This document shows, one piece after another, positions 17,341 to 24,964 of a stretch of DNA of 43,925 bases (position 1 is the first letter of the stretch; each line of letters begins with the position of its first letter). Source of the DNA: AP-15 sp036500965 (GTDB lineage Bacteria > Pseudomonadota > Alphaproteobacteria > ATCC43930 > CGMCC-115725); assembly GCA_036500965.1 (NCBI GenBank), contig DASYBC010000150.1, forward strand, positions 1 to 43,925, in the 5' to 3' direction. The translations under genes and the position numbers were made by a program. The notes beneath the pieces are model-generated. The model was not told where the DNA came from and did no database searches. It worked only from the letters and a program-made list of their open reading frames with translations.

Positions 17341-17480
17341 CGCGAGCCGTATTTCTCGGCGAAGCTATAGGTTTCGTAGTAGGCGGCGCGGTCGCACCCC
17401 GCATGCACGGTCTGCCCGACCAGCCACCGCGGCCGGCCGAGTTCGTCGATCGGACCGACCGGCGCCGCGCCCGGCAGCAT
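17341..17480 (-). pseudogene. fragment resembling [NiFe]-hydrogenase small subunit
   Basis: The minus-strand frame from 17480 reads IDELGRPRWLVGQTVHAGCD, then RAAYYETYSFAEKYGS. This matches my recollection of the small-subunit segment LDELGRP..YGKTVHEGCDRAGYYE...EYGS of group 1h-type [NiFe] hydrogenases, including the Fe-S ligand His and Cys in VHAGCDR. The similarity stops abruptly after EKYGS, where the cluster-binding LVKLGCWGP should follow, and an in-frame TAG lies two codons before the ATG. It is therefore a scrap of about 45 codons between the SDR and gspK ends. The call rests on a short match. Confidence 0.42.
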
Positions 17481-17536
17481 CCGATTCTATTGAGGGGCAC
17501 CCTAGACAAAGCCGCGTAAAGCTCGTCCGATCCCGC

Positions 17537-18364
17537 TCAATTCGATCGGTAAACCACCAACGGCACCTTGGTCGAGCCGGTCAGTCGGACGATCGCATCG
17601 CGTGTTACGCGCAACCCACCCGAACCGCCGATTTCCGCCTCGATCGTGAAGGCGTGGCCGATCATGACCGGCGCCCCGGCGCCGGCGCCGCGGCGAGCAA
17701 TGATGTCCGATGCCGGGGCAGTGTTGCCGAACAGCATGGCCAGCACGTCGTTCGGGGCAAACGCCGGATCGACCCACGCCGATTGCGAGTAGACGGTCAG
17801 CGAGGGTGCGACCCGAGCGAACAACGCCGGGGTCATGCCCATCACCAGCTGCAGTTCCGCGACCGATTCAAATGGGCCGTCGCGCGGCCCATAAGAAAAC
17901 CCGGCATCCCCGTAATCCTCGGCCTTTGCCCCGTTGAGCCGCCGGGCGCCGCCGGCTTCCCGCCAATCGAGGATCCTGTCGACAAGTCCTTGCGCGCCGA
18001 GCGGGTCGATCCCGACCGCGATAAAAAGCCGCCGCAGCAGCTCACCCTCGGCAAAGTTAAGGTCGATCTTGCCGGCTTCGTCCACGACGCGCATCGCAAC
18101 CTGCTGGCCGGCGAAGCTAACGGCAAACGGAACTCCGTCGGCCGGGGGGTGGGCTGCGACGGCAGGGTCGAGCATGCGCAGGATGGCAATATTGATCGCC
18201 CCCTCGGCGATCGCGCCAAGCTGTGCCGTGGCATAGCGGGTGTGGTCCAACCGGGCTTCGGTGCCTGTGGTCGCGAGGATGCTGGCGACGATCGCGGCGA
18301 GGACCATCGCCGCCCACAGCACCGCGACGAGAGCGAAGCCGCGCTCTCGCCGATGCCGGTTCAT
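17537..18364 (-). CDS. gspK: type II secretion minor pseudopilin GspK
   Basis: 275-residue minor pseudopilin that caps the T2SS pseudopilus with GspI and GspJ. The prepilin site is ERGFALVAVLW: after cleavage Phe1 is followed by no Glu at position 5, the known GspK peculiarity. The large globular domain typical of GspK follows (KIDLNFAEGELLRRLF, VDRILDWREAGGARRLNGAKAEDY). The family's usual length is about 300 residues. The start overlaps the gspC/N-like gene by 4 bp (ATGA), and it is the last gene of the operon. No secretin gene follows. Confidence 0.88.
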   Translation of the reverse strand: MNRHRRERGFALVAVLWAAMVLAAIVASILATTGTEARLDHTRYATAQLGAIAEGAINIAILRMLDPAVAAHPPADGVPFAVSFAGQQVAMRVVDEAGKIDLNFAEGELLRRLFIAVGIDPLGAQGLVDRILDWREAGGARRLNGAKAEDYGDAGFSYGPRDGPFESVAELQLVMGMTPALFARVAPSLTVYSQSAWVDPAFAPNDVLAMLFGNTAPASDIIARRGAGAGAPVMIGHAFTIEAEIGGSGGLRVTRDAIVRLTGSTKVPLVVYRSN

Positions 18365-18867
18365 TGGTGCGGCCAGCGCGGGCTGGGAAAATGCAGCGCG
18401 AACCGCGCAGCGCCATTCTCGAACTGGAGCGCGTCCGGCGTGATCCGGCGCAGCTTCCAGCCGGCGATAGTCTGCCCCGGAACCGCGCGGATCGCCTCGC
18501 GGCTGCCTGGCGGCTTGAGGATCGCGACGCTGGTCACGCCTTCAACGACGGTCCCCAGCAACAGATACTCGTGCAGCGCCGACTGCTCCGCTACCGTGGC
18601 CGGCGCCGGAACCTTTGGCGGGACATAAGGCTCGCGGGTCGGCGAGAACAGCGGATGCGCGGCGATCGCCGGATAAAGCACGGCCTGGCGTGGCGGAGCA
18701 TCGGCGGGCCGCGGGGCGGCGGACGAAGCCGCGCTGATCGGGCCGGAGAGCGGCAGCCGCAGCGGCGTCGTCAGCAGTGCGGCGGCGGCCGTCGCGCCGG
18801 CAATCACCGCGAGACTGCGCCAGGCGAGCGGCCCGGCCGCCAACATGGCCATTCGGCGCGGGGTCAT
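18361..18867 (-). CDS. GspC/GspN-like bitopic T2SS protein
   Basis: 168-residue protein with one N-terminal membrane helix (SLAVIAGATAAAALL) and a periplasmic domain containing HPLFSPTREPYVPP and LLLGTVVEGVTSVAILKP. This pattern is the homology region of GspC/PulC-type clamp proteins, which contact the secretin; in several T2SS operons it is annotated as GspN. There is no PDZ domain, so it is shorter than classical GspC (about 270-300 residues). It overlaps gspM and gspK by 4 bp each. Confidence 0.72.
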   Translation of the reverse strand: MTPRRMAMLAAGPLAWRSLAVIAGATAAAALLTTPLRLPLSGPISAASSAAPRPADAPPRQAVLYPAIAAHPLFSPTREPYVPPKVPAPATVAEQSALHEYLLLGTVVEGVTSVAILKPPGSREAIRAVPGQTIAGWKLRRITPDALQFENGAARFALHFPSPRWPHQ

Positions 18868-19436
18868 GATTGCGCTGCCGCGAGATAGCCGCTGACATCG
18901 ATATCGAAATGCAGAACCGCCGGCCCGGTGGCCGCCGCCGTGCCGTCCGGCGCCGCAATCGTCAGCCGGTCCGCGAACAGCGCCGGCCGCGCAGTTTCGA
19001 TCGCCGCCAAGGTCTTCGTGATCGTGTCGAGGCTGCCCTCGATGCTGAAATGCACAGTGATCTTGCGAAAGCCGTGCTCGACCGTCTCGTGCGCCTCAGA
19101 GCTGCTGTCGACCCGGCCGCCGCCGACGGCAACCGTCTTGCCCAGCTGATCTTGCACCGCGGCCCCGATCGCCGAGGCGCTGGCCCCGCGCCACAACCCG
19201 CCGGCCGCGGCGAGCTGCTTTTCCCGGGCGCGCTGCCGCCGCCGCAATTCCGGGCGGCGCGCGATGACCGCGTCGAGATGCGCGAGCCGCGCGGACAGCG
19301 CGGCGATATCGGCACGGCGCTGCGTGCTCAGCCCGATCAGCGGCTGGATCGCCGCCGTCCACACCAGCACCATCAGGCTCAGAAGAATCGCCAACGCGAG
19401 CGCCCGCCGCATTGTCGGCGACAGGGAAATGTTCAT
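18864..19436 (-). CDS. gspM: type II secretion protein GspM
   Basis: 190-residue bitopic inner-membrane protein that pairs with GspL in the assembly platform. A short cytoplasmic N-terminus precedes one membrane helix (ALALAILLSLMVLVWTAAI), an alpha-helical stretch (about 35-75) and a ferredoxin-like periplasmic domain, seen as EHGFRKITVHFSIEGSLDTITKTLAAIE. The ATG at 19436 overlaps the gspL stop (ATGA). The open frame upstream of this ATG is the antisense shadow of gspL. Confidence 0.8.
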   Translation of the reverse strand: MNISLSPTMRRALALAILLSLMVLVWTAAIQPLIGLSTQRRADIAALSARLAHLDAVIARRPELRRRQRAREKQLAAAGGLWRGASASAIGAAVQDQLGKTVAVGGGRVDSSSEAHETVEHGFRKITVHFSIEGSLDTITKTLAAIETARPALFADRLTIAAPDGTAAATGPAVLHFDIDVSGYLAAAQS

Positions 19437-20497
19437 CGCTGCGGCGCCGGCTTGGTTTCGGCCGGCTTGGTTTCGGCCGGCTTGGTTTCGAAGGCCAGGT
19501 CGAAATGCTCGTGCTTGCCATCGGGCGCGAGCGTGATTGGCGAGCTGAAGCGGGGGCTCTGGAACAGCGCCGAGCGCTCGACCAGCGCGACCAGGTCGCT
19601 GGCGCGCGGCGAATATCCGCTGATCTCGACGCGGCGCCCGTCGAGGGTGAGGCCGGTCAGCCAGCTGTTGGTCGGCACCAGCCGCGTCAGCGCATCGATG
19701 ATTTCGAGCGGCGGCTCCTGCTGACCGCGGCGCGCGAAGAACGCGGCATCGGCATCGACGGCCGCGAGACTCCGGCCCAGCGCGCCGACCGCTCGTGCTG
19801 CCGGTTGCGCTCCGGCAATCCGCGCCTCCAGCTGGTCCCGGATCTGGTCGAGCCGGTGCACGTAAAGCCCGTAGGCTGCGGCCGCAAGCAGCAGCGCGGC
19901 AATTTCCAGCCGCCGCCGCAGCGCCCGGCTGACATCGGCGCCATTGTCGGCTCGCCACAGCGCCGGCGGCTTGCCGGGCCCCTGCCAGTCGGCGAGGACG
20001 ATGCGGCGCGGGCTCAACCCAGCCGCGCGCGTCGCCGCCAGCGCCTCGCCGATCGTTGTCTCTTTGGCAACAAACACCTGCACTTGCAGCAGCTTCTCGT
20101 CGCCGCCCGGCGCCGCCCGGTAGTCGAACCGGATCTTCCCCGCCCCGAGCGGGACGAGCCGCTCGATCTGATGCTGTAGGATCTGCGGCAGCGCCTGCTC
20201 GGCCGCGCGCGGCAGATCGAGCGTCGCCTCGAAGACCAGCGAGCGGTCGAGCCCGATCGTGACGCCCTTATGCCGCCGCCCGGACGCGGCAACCGCTTGG
20301 CGCCGTCCATCGGTCGGCCACAACACGGCGCCGCCGGGGCCGATCGTCAGCAGCACAACCGGATCGGCGGCGCCGCCAAAGAGGCCGATCAGGCGGCGCG
20401 GCAGCAGCTGCGCGAGCTCGCTGAGCCACCACGCCACGCCCTGGCGCACCAGCCGCGCAATGTCGCTAACCGGCGGCGACGACAGCGCCGTCGTCAT
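19433..20497 (-). CDS. gspL: type II secretion protein GspL (PilN-like C-terminus)
   Basis: 354-residue assembly-platform protein linking the GspE ATPase to the membrane. An actin-like cytoplasmic domain covers the first two thirds (HKGVTIGLDRSLVFEATLDLPRAAEQALPQIL). A membrane helix follows (LEIAALLLAAAAYGLYV), then a coiled stretch and a PilN-type periplasmic domain (LTGLTLDGRRVEISGYSP). The tail contains ETKPA three times, encoded by an exact 15-bp triplication. The ATG at 20497 overlaps the gspJ stop; a GTG five codons upstream is rejected. The last 4 bp overlap gspM. Confidence 0.82.
   Translation of the reverse strand: MTTALSSPPVSDIARLVRQGVAWWLSELAQLLPRRLIGLFGGAADPVVLLTIGPGGAVLWPTDGRRQAVAASGRRHKGVTIGLDRSLVFEATLDLPRAAEQALPQILQHQIERLVPLGAGKIRFDYRAAPGGDEKLLQVQVFVAKETTIGEALAATRAAGLSPRRIVLADWQGPGKPPALWRADNGADVSRALRRRLEIAALLLAAAAYGLYVHRLDQIRDQLEARIAGAQPAARAVGALGRSLAAVDADAAFFARRGQQEPPLEIIDALTRLVPTNSWLTGLTLDGRRVEISGYSPRASDLVALVERSALFQSPRFSSPITLAPDGKHEHFDLAFETKPAETKPAETKPAPQR
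19446..19490. repeat. 15-bp in-frame direct repeat, three exact copies
   Basis: GCCGGCTTGGTTTCG occurs three times without gap (19446, 19461, 19476). On the minus strand it encodes ETKPA three times at the gspL C-terminus. The unit length is a multiple of three, so copy-number change would keep the reading frame. Confidence 0.95.
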
Positions 20498-21168
20498 CGG
20501 AGCCGCCGGCACCCGGCGGTCAGCGGGTCGAATACACAGGCGGTGTTGATCATCGCCCTGGGCGACGCGATGAGATCGGGCCAGGCCGGCAGCGAGCGGT
20601 CGCCGCGCTCGATATGGACACGCACCAGCTGCGGCAAGGTGGTGGCTTCCGCCCAGCGCTCGTGCCAGGCCGGTGCCTCGTCCGGCTCGTCGGCGCCGAA
20701 ATAGGCAAAGCCGATGCGGTGGACCCGATCGAGCAGCACGACATGATTTTCCGGCAGCGGATCGCCGGTCTCGGCCGAGGGCAGATCGAGGCGCCAGCCG
20801 AGGACCAGCGCCCTCGCTCGCCCGTCGCCGGCGACATAGAACCGCAATTGCGCCGGGACCCCGGCGGCGATTGCCTGAGGCAGCGGCGCCAGAAGAGCGA
20901 GCGAGCCCGCCTCACCATCGAACGCGATCGTGCGGTCGTGCAGATCGGCCGACGCAAATGCCGGGTAGGCCGCGATGATCGCGTCGCGCAGCACATTTGC
21001 GACCGCCCATTGATCGGCGGCGTCGGCCGCCCGATCGTCGGTGCGCCCCCAGGCCCGCGCGGCCAGTCGGACGCCGCCGAAAACGAGCGTCGTCAGAAGC
21101 CCGACCAATGTCAAGGCGATCAGCAGCTCAATGAGGGTGAAGCCGGCCTCGCCGCGGCGCCGGCTCAT
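20494..21168 (-). CDS. gspJ: type II secretion minor pseudopilin GspJ
   Basis: 224-residue minor pseudopilin of the T2SS tip complex. The prepilin peptidase site is EAG/FTLIELLIALTLVG with Glu5 present. The globular part has the conserved beta-rich layout of GspJ (VVLLDRVHRIGFAYFG, LPQLVRVHIERGD). The ATG at 21168 overlaps the gspI stop (ATGA); the 24 open codons upstream belong to the gspI shadow. Cleavage needs a prepilin peptidase (GspO), which is not in the window. Confidence 0.87.
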   Translation of the reverse strand: MSRRRGEAGFTLIELLIALTLVGLLTTLVFGGVRLAARAWGRTDDRAADAADQWAVANVLRDAIIAAYPAFASADLHDRTIAFDGEAGSLALLAPLPQAIAAGVPAQLRFYVAGDGRARALVLGWRLDLPSAETGDPLPENHVVLLDRVHRIGFAYFGADEPDEAPAWHERWAEATTLPQLVRVHIERGDRSLPAWPDLIASPRAMINTACVFDPLTAGCRRLR

Positions 21169-21551
21169 GGCTGGTTCCCGGCCGGCCCGAGCCGGATCGT
21201 CTCGAGCCGCACCTGCCGCGCCAGCCTTCCGCTGCGCCAACCGACATCGACGGTGACGCGATGGCCGGCGAGGCCGCCTTCGGCGCGCCCGTAAGGGCTG
21301 ATGTCGATCCGCCAGAAAAAGCCGCCCGCGGCGCGGCCGTCGGTGTCGCCGTCGGCGAGCGCGATGTCATGGCCGACCCGCGCCAGCTGCGATCGCGCCA
21401 GCAGCACCGCGCGCTCCGATTGGCCGTCATCGGCGAGGCGGCCAAGCCCGCCTGACATCGCGCGATAGGCGAAGGTAAAGGTCAACGCCAGGATCGCCAG
21501 CGCCACCAGCACCTCGACCAAGGTGAAGCCGCGCGCCCGCCCTTCAGTCAT
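21165..21551 (-). CDS. gspI: type II secretion minor pseudopilin GspI
   Basis: 128-residue minor pseudopilin, usual GspI length. The prepilin site is RG/FTLVEVLVALAILAL with Glu5; the pattern AYRAMSGGLGRLADDGQSERAVLLARSQL resembles the conserved GspI helix that precedes the beta domain. It overlaps the end of gspH by 8 bp and gspJ by 4 bp, so the four pseudopilin-related genes are translated as a linked set. Confidence 0.86.
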   Translation of the reverse strand: MTEGRARGFTLVEVLVALAILALTFTFAYRAMSGGLGRLADDGQSERAVLLARSQLARVGHDIALADGDTDGRAAGGFFWRIDISPYGRAEGGLAGHRVTVDVGWRSGRLARQVRLETIRLGPAGNQP

Positions 21552-21975
21552 GCCGGCCCACCCGCCCGGTCAGCCAATCGACCCGGATCGATGCCGAGAG
21601 ATCGCCGTGCCGCAGGCGGATCGTGCCGCCGCTGGCGCTGCCATCGGCGTAAAAGAGGATGCTGACGGTGCGTTCGATGGGACGAAAGGCGACCGCCGTG
21701 AAGCCGACCCTAGTGACGATCGCGGGCAAGGCGTGCGCGCCGGCGGCGGTCGACAGCCGATAGGTGCGGGTCGCCGGGTCGAGCACGAACCCGGTTGTGG
21801 TCTGCCGGCGGATTGCCGTCTCGTGCAGCTGGCGCAAGGTCGCGACCATGTCGTCGGCTGTGGCGCGCAGCCGCACGCTCGGCACGCCGGCGACAAACCT
21901 CGGCACCACGACCAGCATCAGCCCGATGATCGCCAGGACCACCAGCAGCTCGATCAGGGTGAAGCCGCGCGCCAT
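21544..21975 (-). CDS. gspH: type II secretion minor pseudopilin GspH
   Basis: 143-residue pseudopilin with the shortest possible leader (MARG) before FTLIELLVVLAIIGLM, Glu5 present. The rest fits GspH rather than the major pseudopilin GspG: there is no GspG calcium-site signature, and the long helix ATADDMVATLRQLHETAIRRQ is the usual GspH H-region. It lies 23 bp after gspF. The position usually held by gspG, between gspF and gspH, is empty here. Confidence 0.82.
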   Translation of the reverse strand: MARGFTLIELLVVLAIIGLMLVVVPRFVAGVPSVRLRATADDMVATLRQLHETAIRRQTTTGFVLDPATRTYRLSTAAGAHALPAIVTRVGFTAVAFRPIERTVSILFYADGSASGGTIRLRHGDLSASIRVDWLTGRVGRHD

Positions 21976-21998
21976 GCCGCCCCTGTGAGACGCTTCGG

Positions 21999-23213
21999 CT
22001 AGACTGCGAGGTCGTTGATGCTGATCATCGCCGTCATCACTGTCGCGATGATCGCCGCGATGACGAGGCCCATCGCGATCGTGATCGCCGGCACCAGCAG
22101 CGCGATCAGCCGCTCGACGGTTCGCTCTGCCTCCTCCTCGAAGGTTTCCGCGACCTCGTTCAGCATGTCGTCGAGCCGGCCGGTCTCCTCGCCGGTGCGG
22201 ATCAGCTGGATCGCCAGCGCCGGGAACTCGCCGCTGCGCGCGAGCGGCGCCGACAGCCCCTCGCCCTCCTTGAAGCGGGCGGCGACGGTCTCGACCGCGC
22301 CGGCGATGACCCGGTTGGTGATCGCCGCGCCGGAAAGGGCGAGCGCCCGCGGCGCCGCCACCCCATTGGTCAGCAAGACCGACAGCGTGCGGGCGAAGCG
22401 GCCGATCTCAAAGCGCCGGGCGAGCGGGCCGGCGATCGGCATGGCCAGGATAAAACGGTCGCGGGCGGCGGCGATGCGCGGCACCGATAACGCCTGGCGC
22501 ATGCCGAACGCCGTTGCGGCGAGCGCCAGCAGGATCGCCCACCAGAAGGCACCGAGCCCGTCGCCGATCGCGAGCAGCACCCGGGCGCTTTCCGGCAGCC
22601 GCGCGCCGGCTTCGGCAAAGAGCGGCGCAAATTGCGGCAGCACGACGGTCAGGACCAGCATCACCGACAAAGCGGCGACGACGACGAGGATTGCCGGGTA
22701 GATCAGCGCCGAGGCGACCCGCTGCCGGTTGGTCTCTGCACGGGCGAGAAAATCGGCGAGCCGGCCAAGCACCGCCGGCAGGGCGGCGCTCTCTTCGCCG
22801 GCGCGCACCATGCTGACATAGGAAGCGGGAAAGCTGCGCCGCCGCGCCGCCATCGCCGCGGCGAGGCTGGCGCCGTCGCGCACCTGCGCCAAGAGCTGGC
22901 GGACCAGCTCGGCGCCACGCCGGTCAGCGGCAAGGCTCGCCAGGATCTCAAGCGCGCGGTCGAGCGGCAGTCCGGCGCGCAGCAGCCGCGCCAGCTGCTG
23001 GCTCAGCACGGCGAGGTCGCGTGCCCCGATCGCGCGCGGGCCGGCTAGGCGCACCGAGAGGCCGGTGCGCGGCGCCCGGGTTTCGACCGCGTCGATCGGC
23101 AACAGCGTCTGGTCGTTCAGGCGGGCGATGATCGCCGCACGGTCCGACCCGTCGATCTCGCCGGACACGAGCTCGCCGGCGACGGTCAGGGCGCGGTAGT
23201 GGAAACGCGGCAT
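21999..23213 (-). CDS. gspF: type II secretion inner-membrane platform protein GspF
   Basis: 404-residue polytopic protein with two T2SSF domains. The N-terminal FHYRALTVAGELVSGEIDG start is standard. Domain 1 covers about residues 70-190 (LSQQLARLLRAGLPLDRALEIL), and domain 2 about 270-395 (FARTLSVLLTNGVAAPRALAL). Three membrane helices are seen (IYPAILVVVAALSVMLVL, FWWAILLALAATAF, and the C-terminal LLVPAITIAMGLVIAAII). The ATG at 23213 lies 5 bp after the gspE stop; the open stretch upstream is gspE shadow. Confidence 0.92.
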   Translation of the reverse strand: MPRFHYRALTVAGELVSGEIDGSDRAAIIARLNDQTLLPIDAVETRAPRTGLSVRLAGPRAIGARDLAVLSQQLARLLRAGLPLDRALEILASLAADRRGAELVRQLLAQVRDGASLAAAMAARRRSFPASYVSMVRAGEESAALPAVLGRLADFLARAETNRQRVASALIYPAILVVVAALSVMLVLTVVLPQFAPLFAEAGARLPESARVLLAIGDGLGAFWWAILLALAATAFGMRQALSVPRIAAARDRFILAMPIAGPLARRFEIGRFARTLSVLLTNGVAAPRALALSGAAITNRVIAGAVETVAARFKEGEGLSAPLARSGEFPALAIQLIRTGEETGRLDDMLNEVAETFEEEAERTVERLIALLVPAITIAMGLVIAAIIATVMTAMISINDLAV

Positions 23214-23218
23214 CGCTC

Positions 23219-24913
23219 TCAAATCTCGCGGGTGACGCGGATCACTTCCTCGACCGTCGTCACCCCGGCGAGCGCCTTCGAGATGCCATGCGCATACATC
23301 GTCCGCATGCCGCCCTGCACCGCCTGCGAGCGGATTTCGCGGGCATCGGCGCGGCGCAGGATTAAGGGATGGATCGTCTCGTCGAGCCCCATCAATTCGA
23401 GGATCATCGTGCGCCCGCGATAGCCGGTGCCGCCGCACTCCGCGCAGCCGAGCGGGCGGTAGAGGGTCGCCTCGCGGGCGCCGAGGCCGAGCTCCTCGGC
23501 CAATTCGAGGGACGGCCGATAGGGCTTGCGGCACCCGCACAGGCGCCGCACCAGCCGCTGCGCCAACACCACGTTGATCGTCGAGGTCAGCAGGTAATTC
23601 TCGATCCCCATGTCGAGCAGCCGGGTGATGGCGCTCGGCGCGTCGTTGGTGTGCACGGTCGACAGCACCAGATGCCCGGTCAATGCCGCCTGGACCGCGA
23701 TCTGCGCGGTTTCGAGGTCGCGGATCTCGCCGACCATGATGATGTCGGGGTCCTGGCGCAGAAAGCTGCGCAGCACATGGGCGAAGGTGAGGCCGATCTG
23801 CGGGCGCACCTGCACTTGGTTGATCCCGTCGAGCAGGTATTCGACCGGGTCCTCGACCGCCAGGAGCTTGCTTTCCGGGCGGTTTAGGATGGTCAGCGCG
23901 GTGTAGAGCGTCGTCGTCTTGCCGCTGCCGGTCGGCCCGGTGACCAGCACGATACCGTGCGGCCGCTCCAGGATCTCGAGGAACCGCGGCAACAGGTCGT
24001 CGGCAAAGCCGAGTGCGGCAAAATCGAGCGCCAAGGTGCCGCGGTCGAGAATGCGCAGCACGACGCTCTCGCCATGCGCCGCCGGTGTCGTCGAGACGCG
24101 GAAATCGATCTCCTTGCCGCGCACCGCGAGGCGGATGCGGCCGTCCTGCGGCAGCCGGCGCTCGGCGATGTTGAGCTTTGCCATGATCTTGATGCGCGAG
24201 ACGATGGCGCCTTTGAGCCGCGCCGGCGGCGGCTCGATCTCGCGCAGCACGCCGTCGATACGGTAGCGCAGCCGCAGCCGGCCGTCGCCCGCTTCGAGAT
24301 GGATGTCGGAGGCTCCCATCTCGACGGCGCGGGTAACGAGCGCGTTGACGAGGCGGATGACCGGCGCCTCGCTCGCCAGATCCTTGAGCCGCTCGGAATC
24401 CTCGTCGCGATCGGCATCCTCGCGCTCGCCGGCCAGATCGTAGATCTGCTCGATCGCCGGCCGTCCGTCGCCGTACAGGCGGTCATAGGCCGCCTCGATG
24501 TCGGCCGGCGCCGCCGCACGACGCTCGACTCGCTTGTCGAGCGCGAATTCGAGCGCCCGGGCCGCCGTATCGTCGAGCGGGTCGGCCATCGCCACAACCA
24601 GCGCTTCGGCATGCTCGGCGAGCGGGATCAGCCGGGCCTGCTTCAGAAAGGCTCCGCGGATCTGCTCGCCGCCGACCGGCTGCGCCGGAAACTCGGCCGC
24701 TTCCACGAGCGGCGAGTCGAGCAATTCGGCATAGAGGGCGGCGAGGTCGCGCTCGCCAACGAGGCCGAGCTTGGCCGCGATCCGGTCGACCCGCTCGCCG
24801 CTCTCGATCTCGAGCCGGCGCACGCGCTCGAACGCGGTTGCCGAAAGCAGCCCCCGCTCGGCGAGTAACCGCCCGATCTGCGCGGCCAAGCTCGGCGGTT
24901 CGCCGCCCGGCAT
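23219..24913 (-). CDS. gspE: type II secretion ATPase GspE
   Basis: 564-residue hexameric ATPase that powers pseudopilus assembly at the cytoplasmic face. The N-terminal domain binds GspL (about 1-150). Walker A is GPTGSGKTTT (about 323-332), the Asp box and Walker B are IIMVGEIRDLETAQ, and the His box is LSTVHTNDAPSAITRLLDMG. A zinc-binding CxC...CxxC element (LCGCRK, then GCAEC) is near residue 460-500. All key residues are intact. The ATG at 24913 lies 51 bp downstream of the giant exoprotein gene, so exoprotein and secretion genes are likely one transcript. Confidence 0.94.
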   Translation of the reverse strand: MPGGEPPSLAAQIGRLLAERGLLSATAFERVRRLEIESGERVDRIAAKLGLVGERDLAALYAELLDSPLVEAAEFPAQPVGGEQIRGAFLKQARLIPLAEHAEALVVAMADPLDDTAARALEFALDKRVERRAAAPADIEAAYDRLYGDGRPAIEQIYDLAGEREDADRDEDSERLKDLASEAPVIRLVNALVTRAVEMGASDIHLEAGDGRLRLRYRIDGVLREIEPPPARLKGAIVSRIKIMAKLNIAERRLPQDGRIRLAVRGKEIDFRVSTTPAAHGESVVLRILDRGTLALDFAALGFADDLLPRFLEILERPHGIVLVTGPTGSGKTTTLYTALTILNRPESKLLAVEDPVEYLLDGINQVQVRPQIGLTFAHVLRSFLRQDPDIIMVGEIRDLETAQIAVQAALTGHLVLSTVHTNDAPSAITRLLDMGIENYLLTSTINVVLAQRLVRRLCGCRKPYRPSLELAEELGLGAREATLYRPLGCAECGGTGYRGRTMILELMGLDETIHPLILRRADAREIRSQAVQGGMRTMYAHGISKALAGVTTVEEVIRVTREI

Positions 24914-24964
24914 GGCAGCTTCCAGCTCAGCCGCGATCCGGCCGCGCGCATGCGGCCGCGGCGC

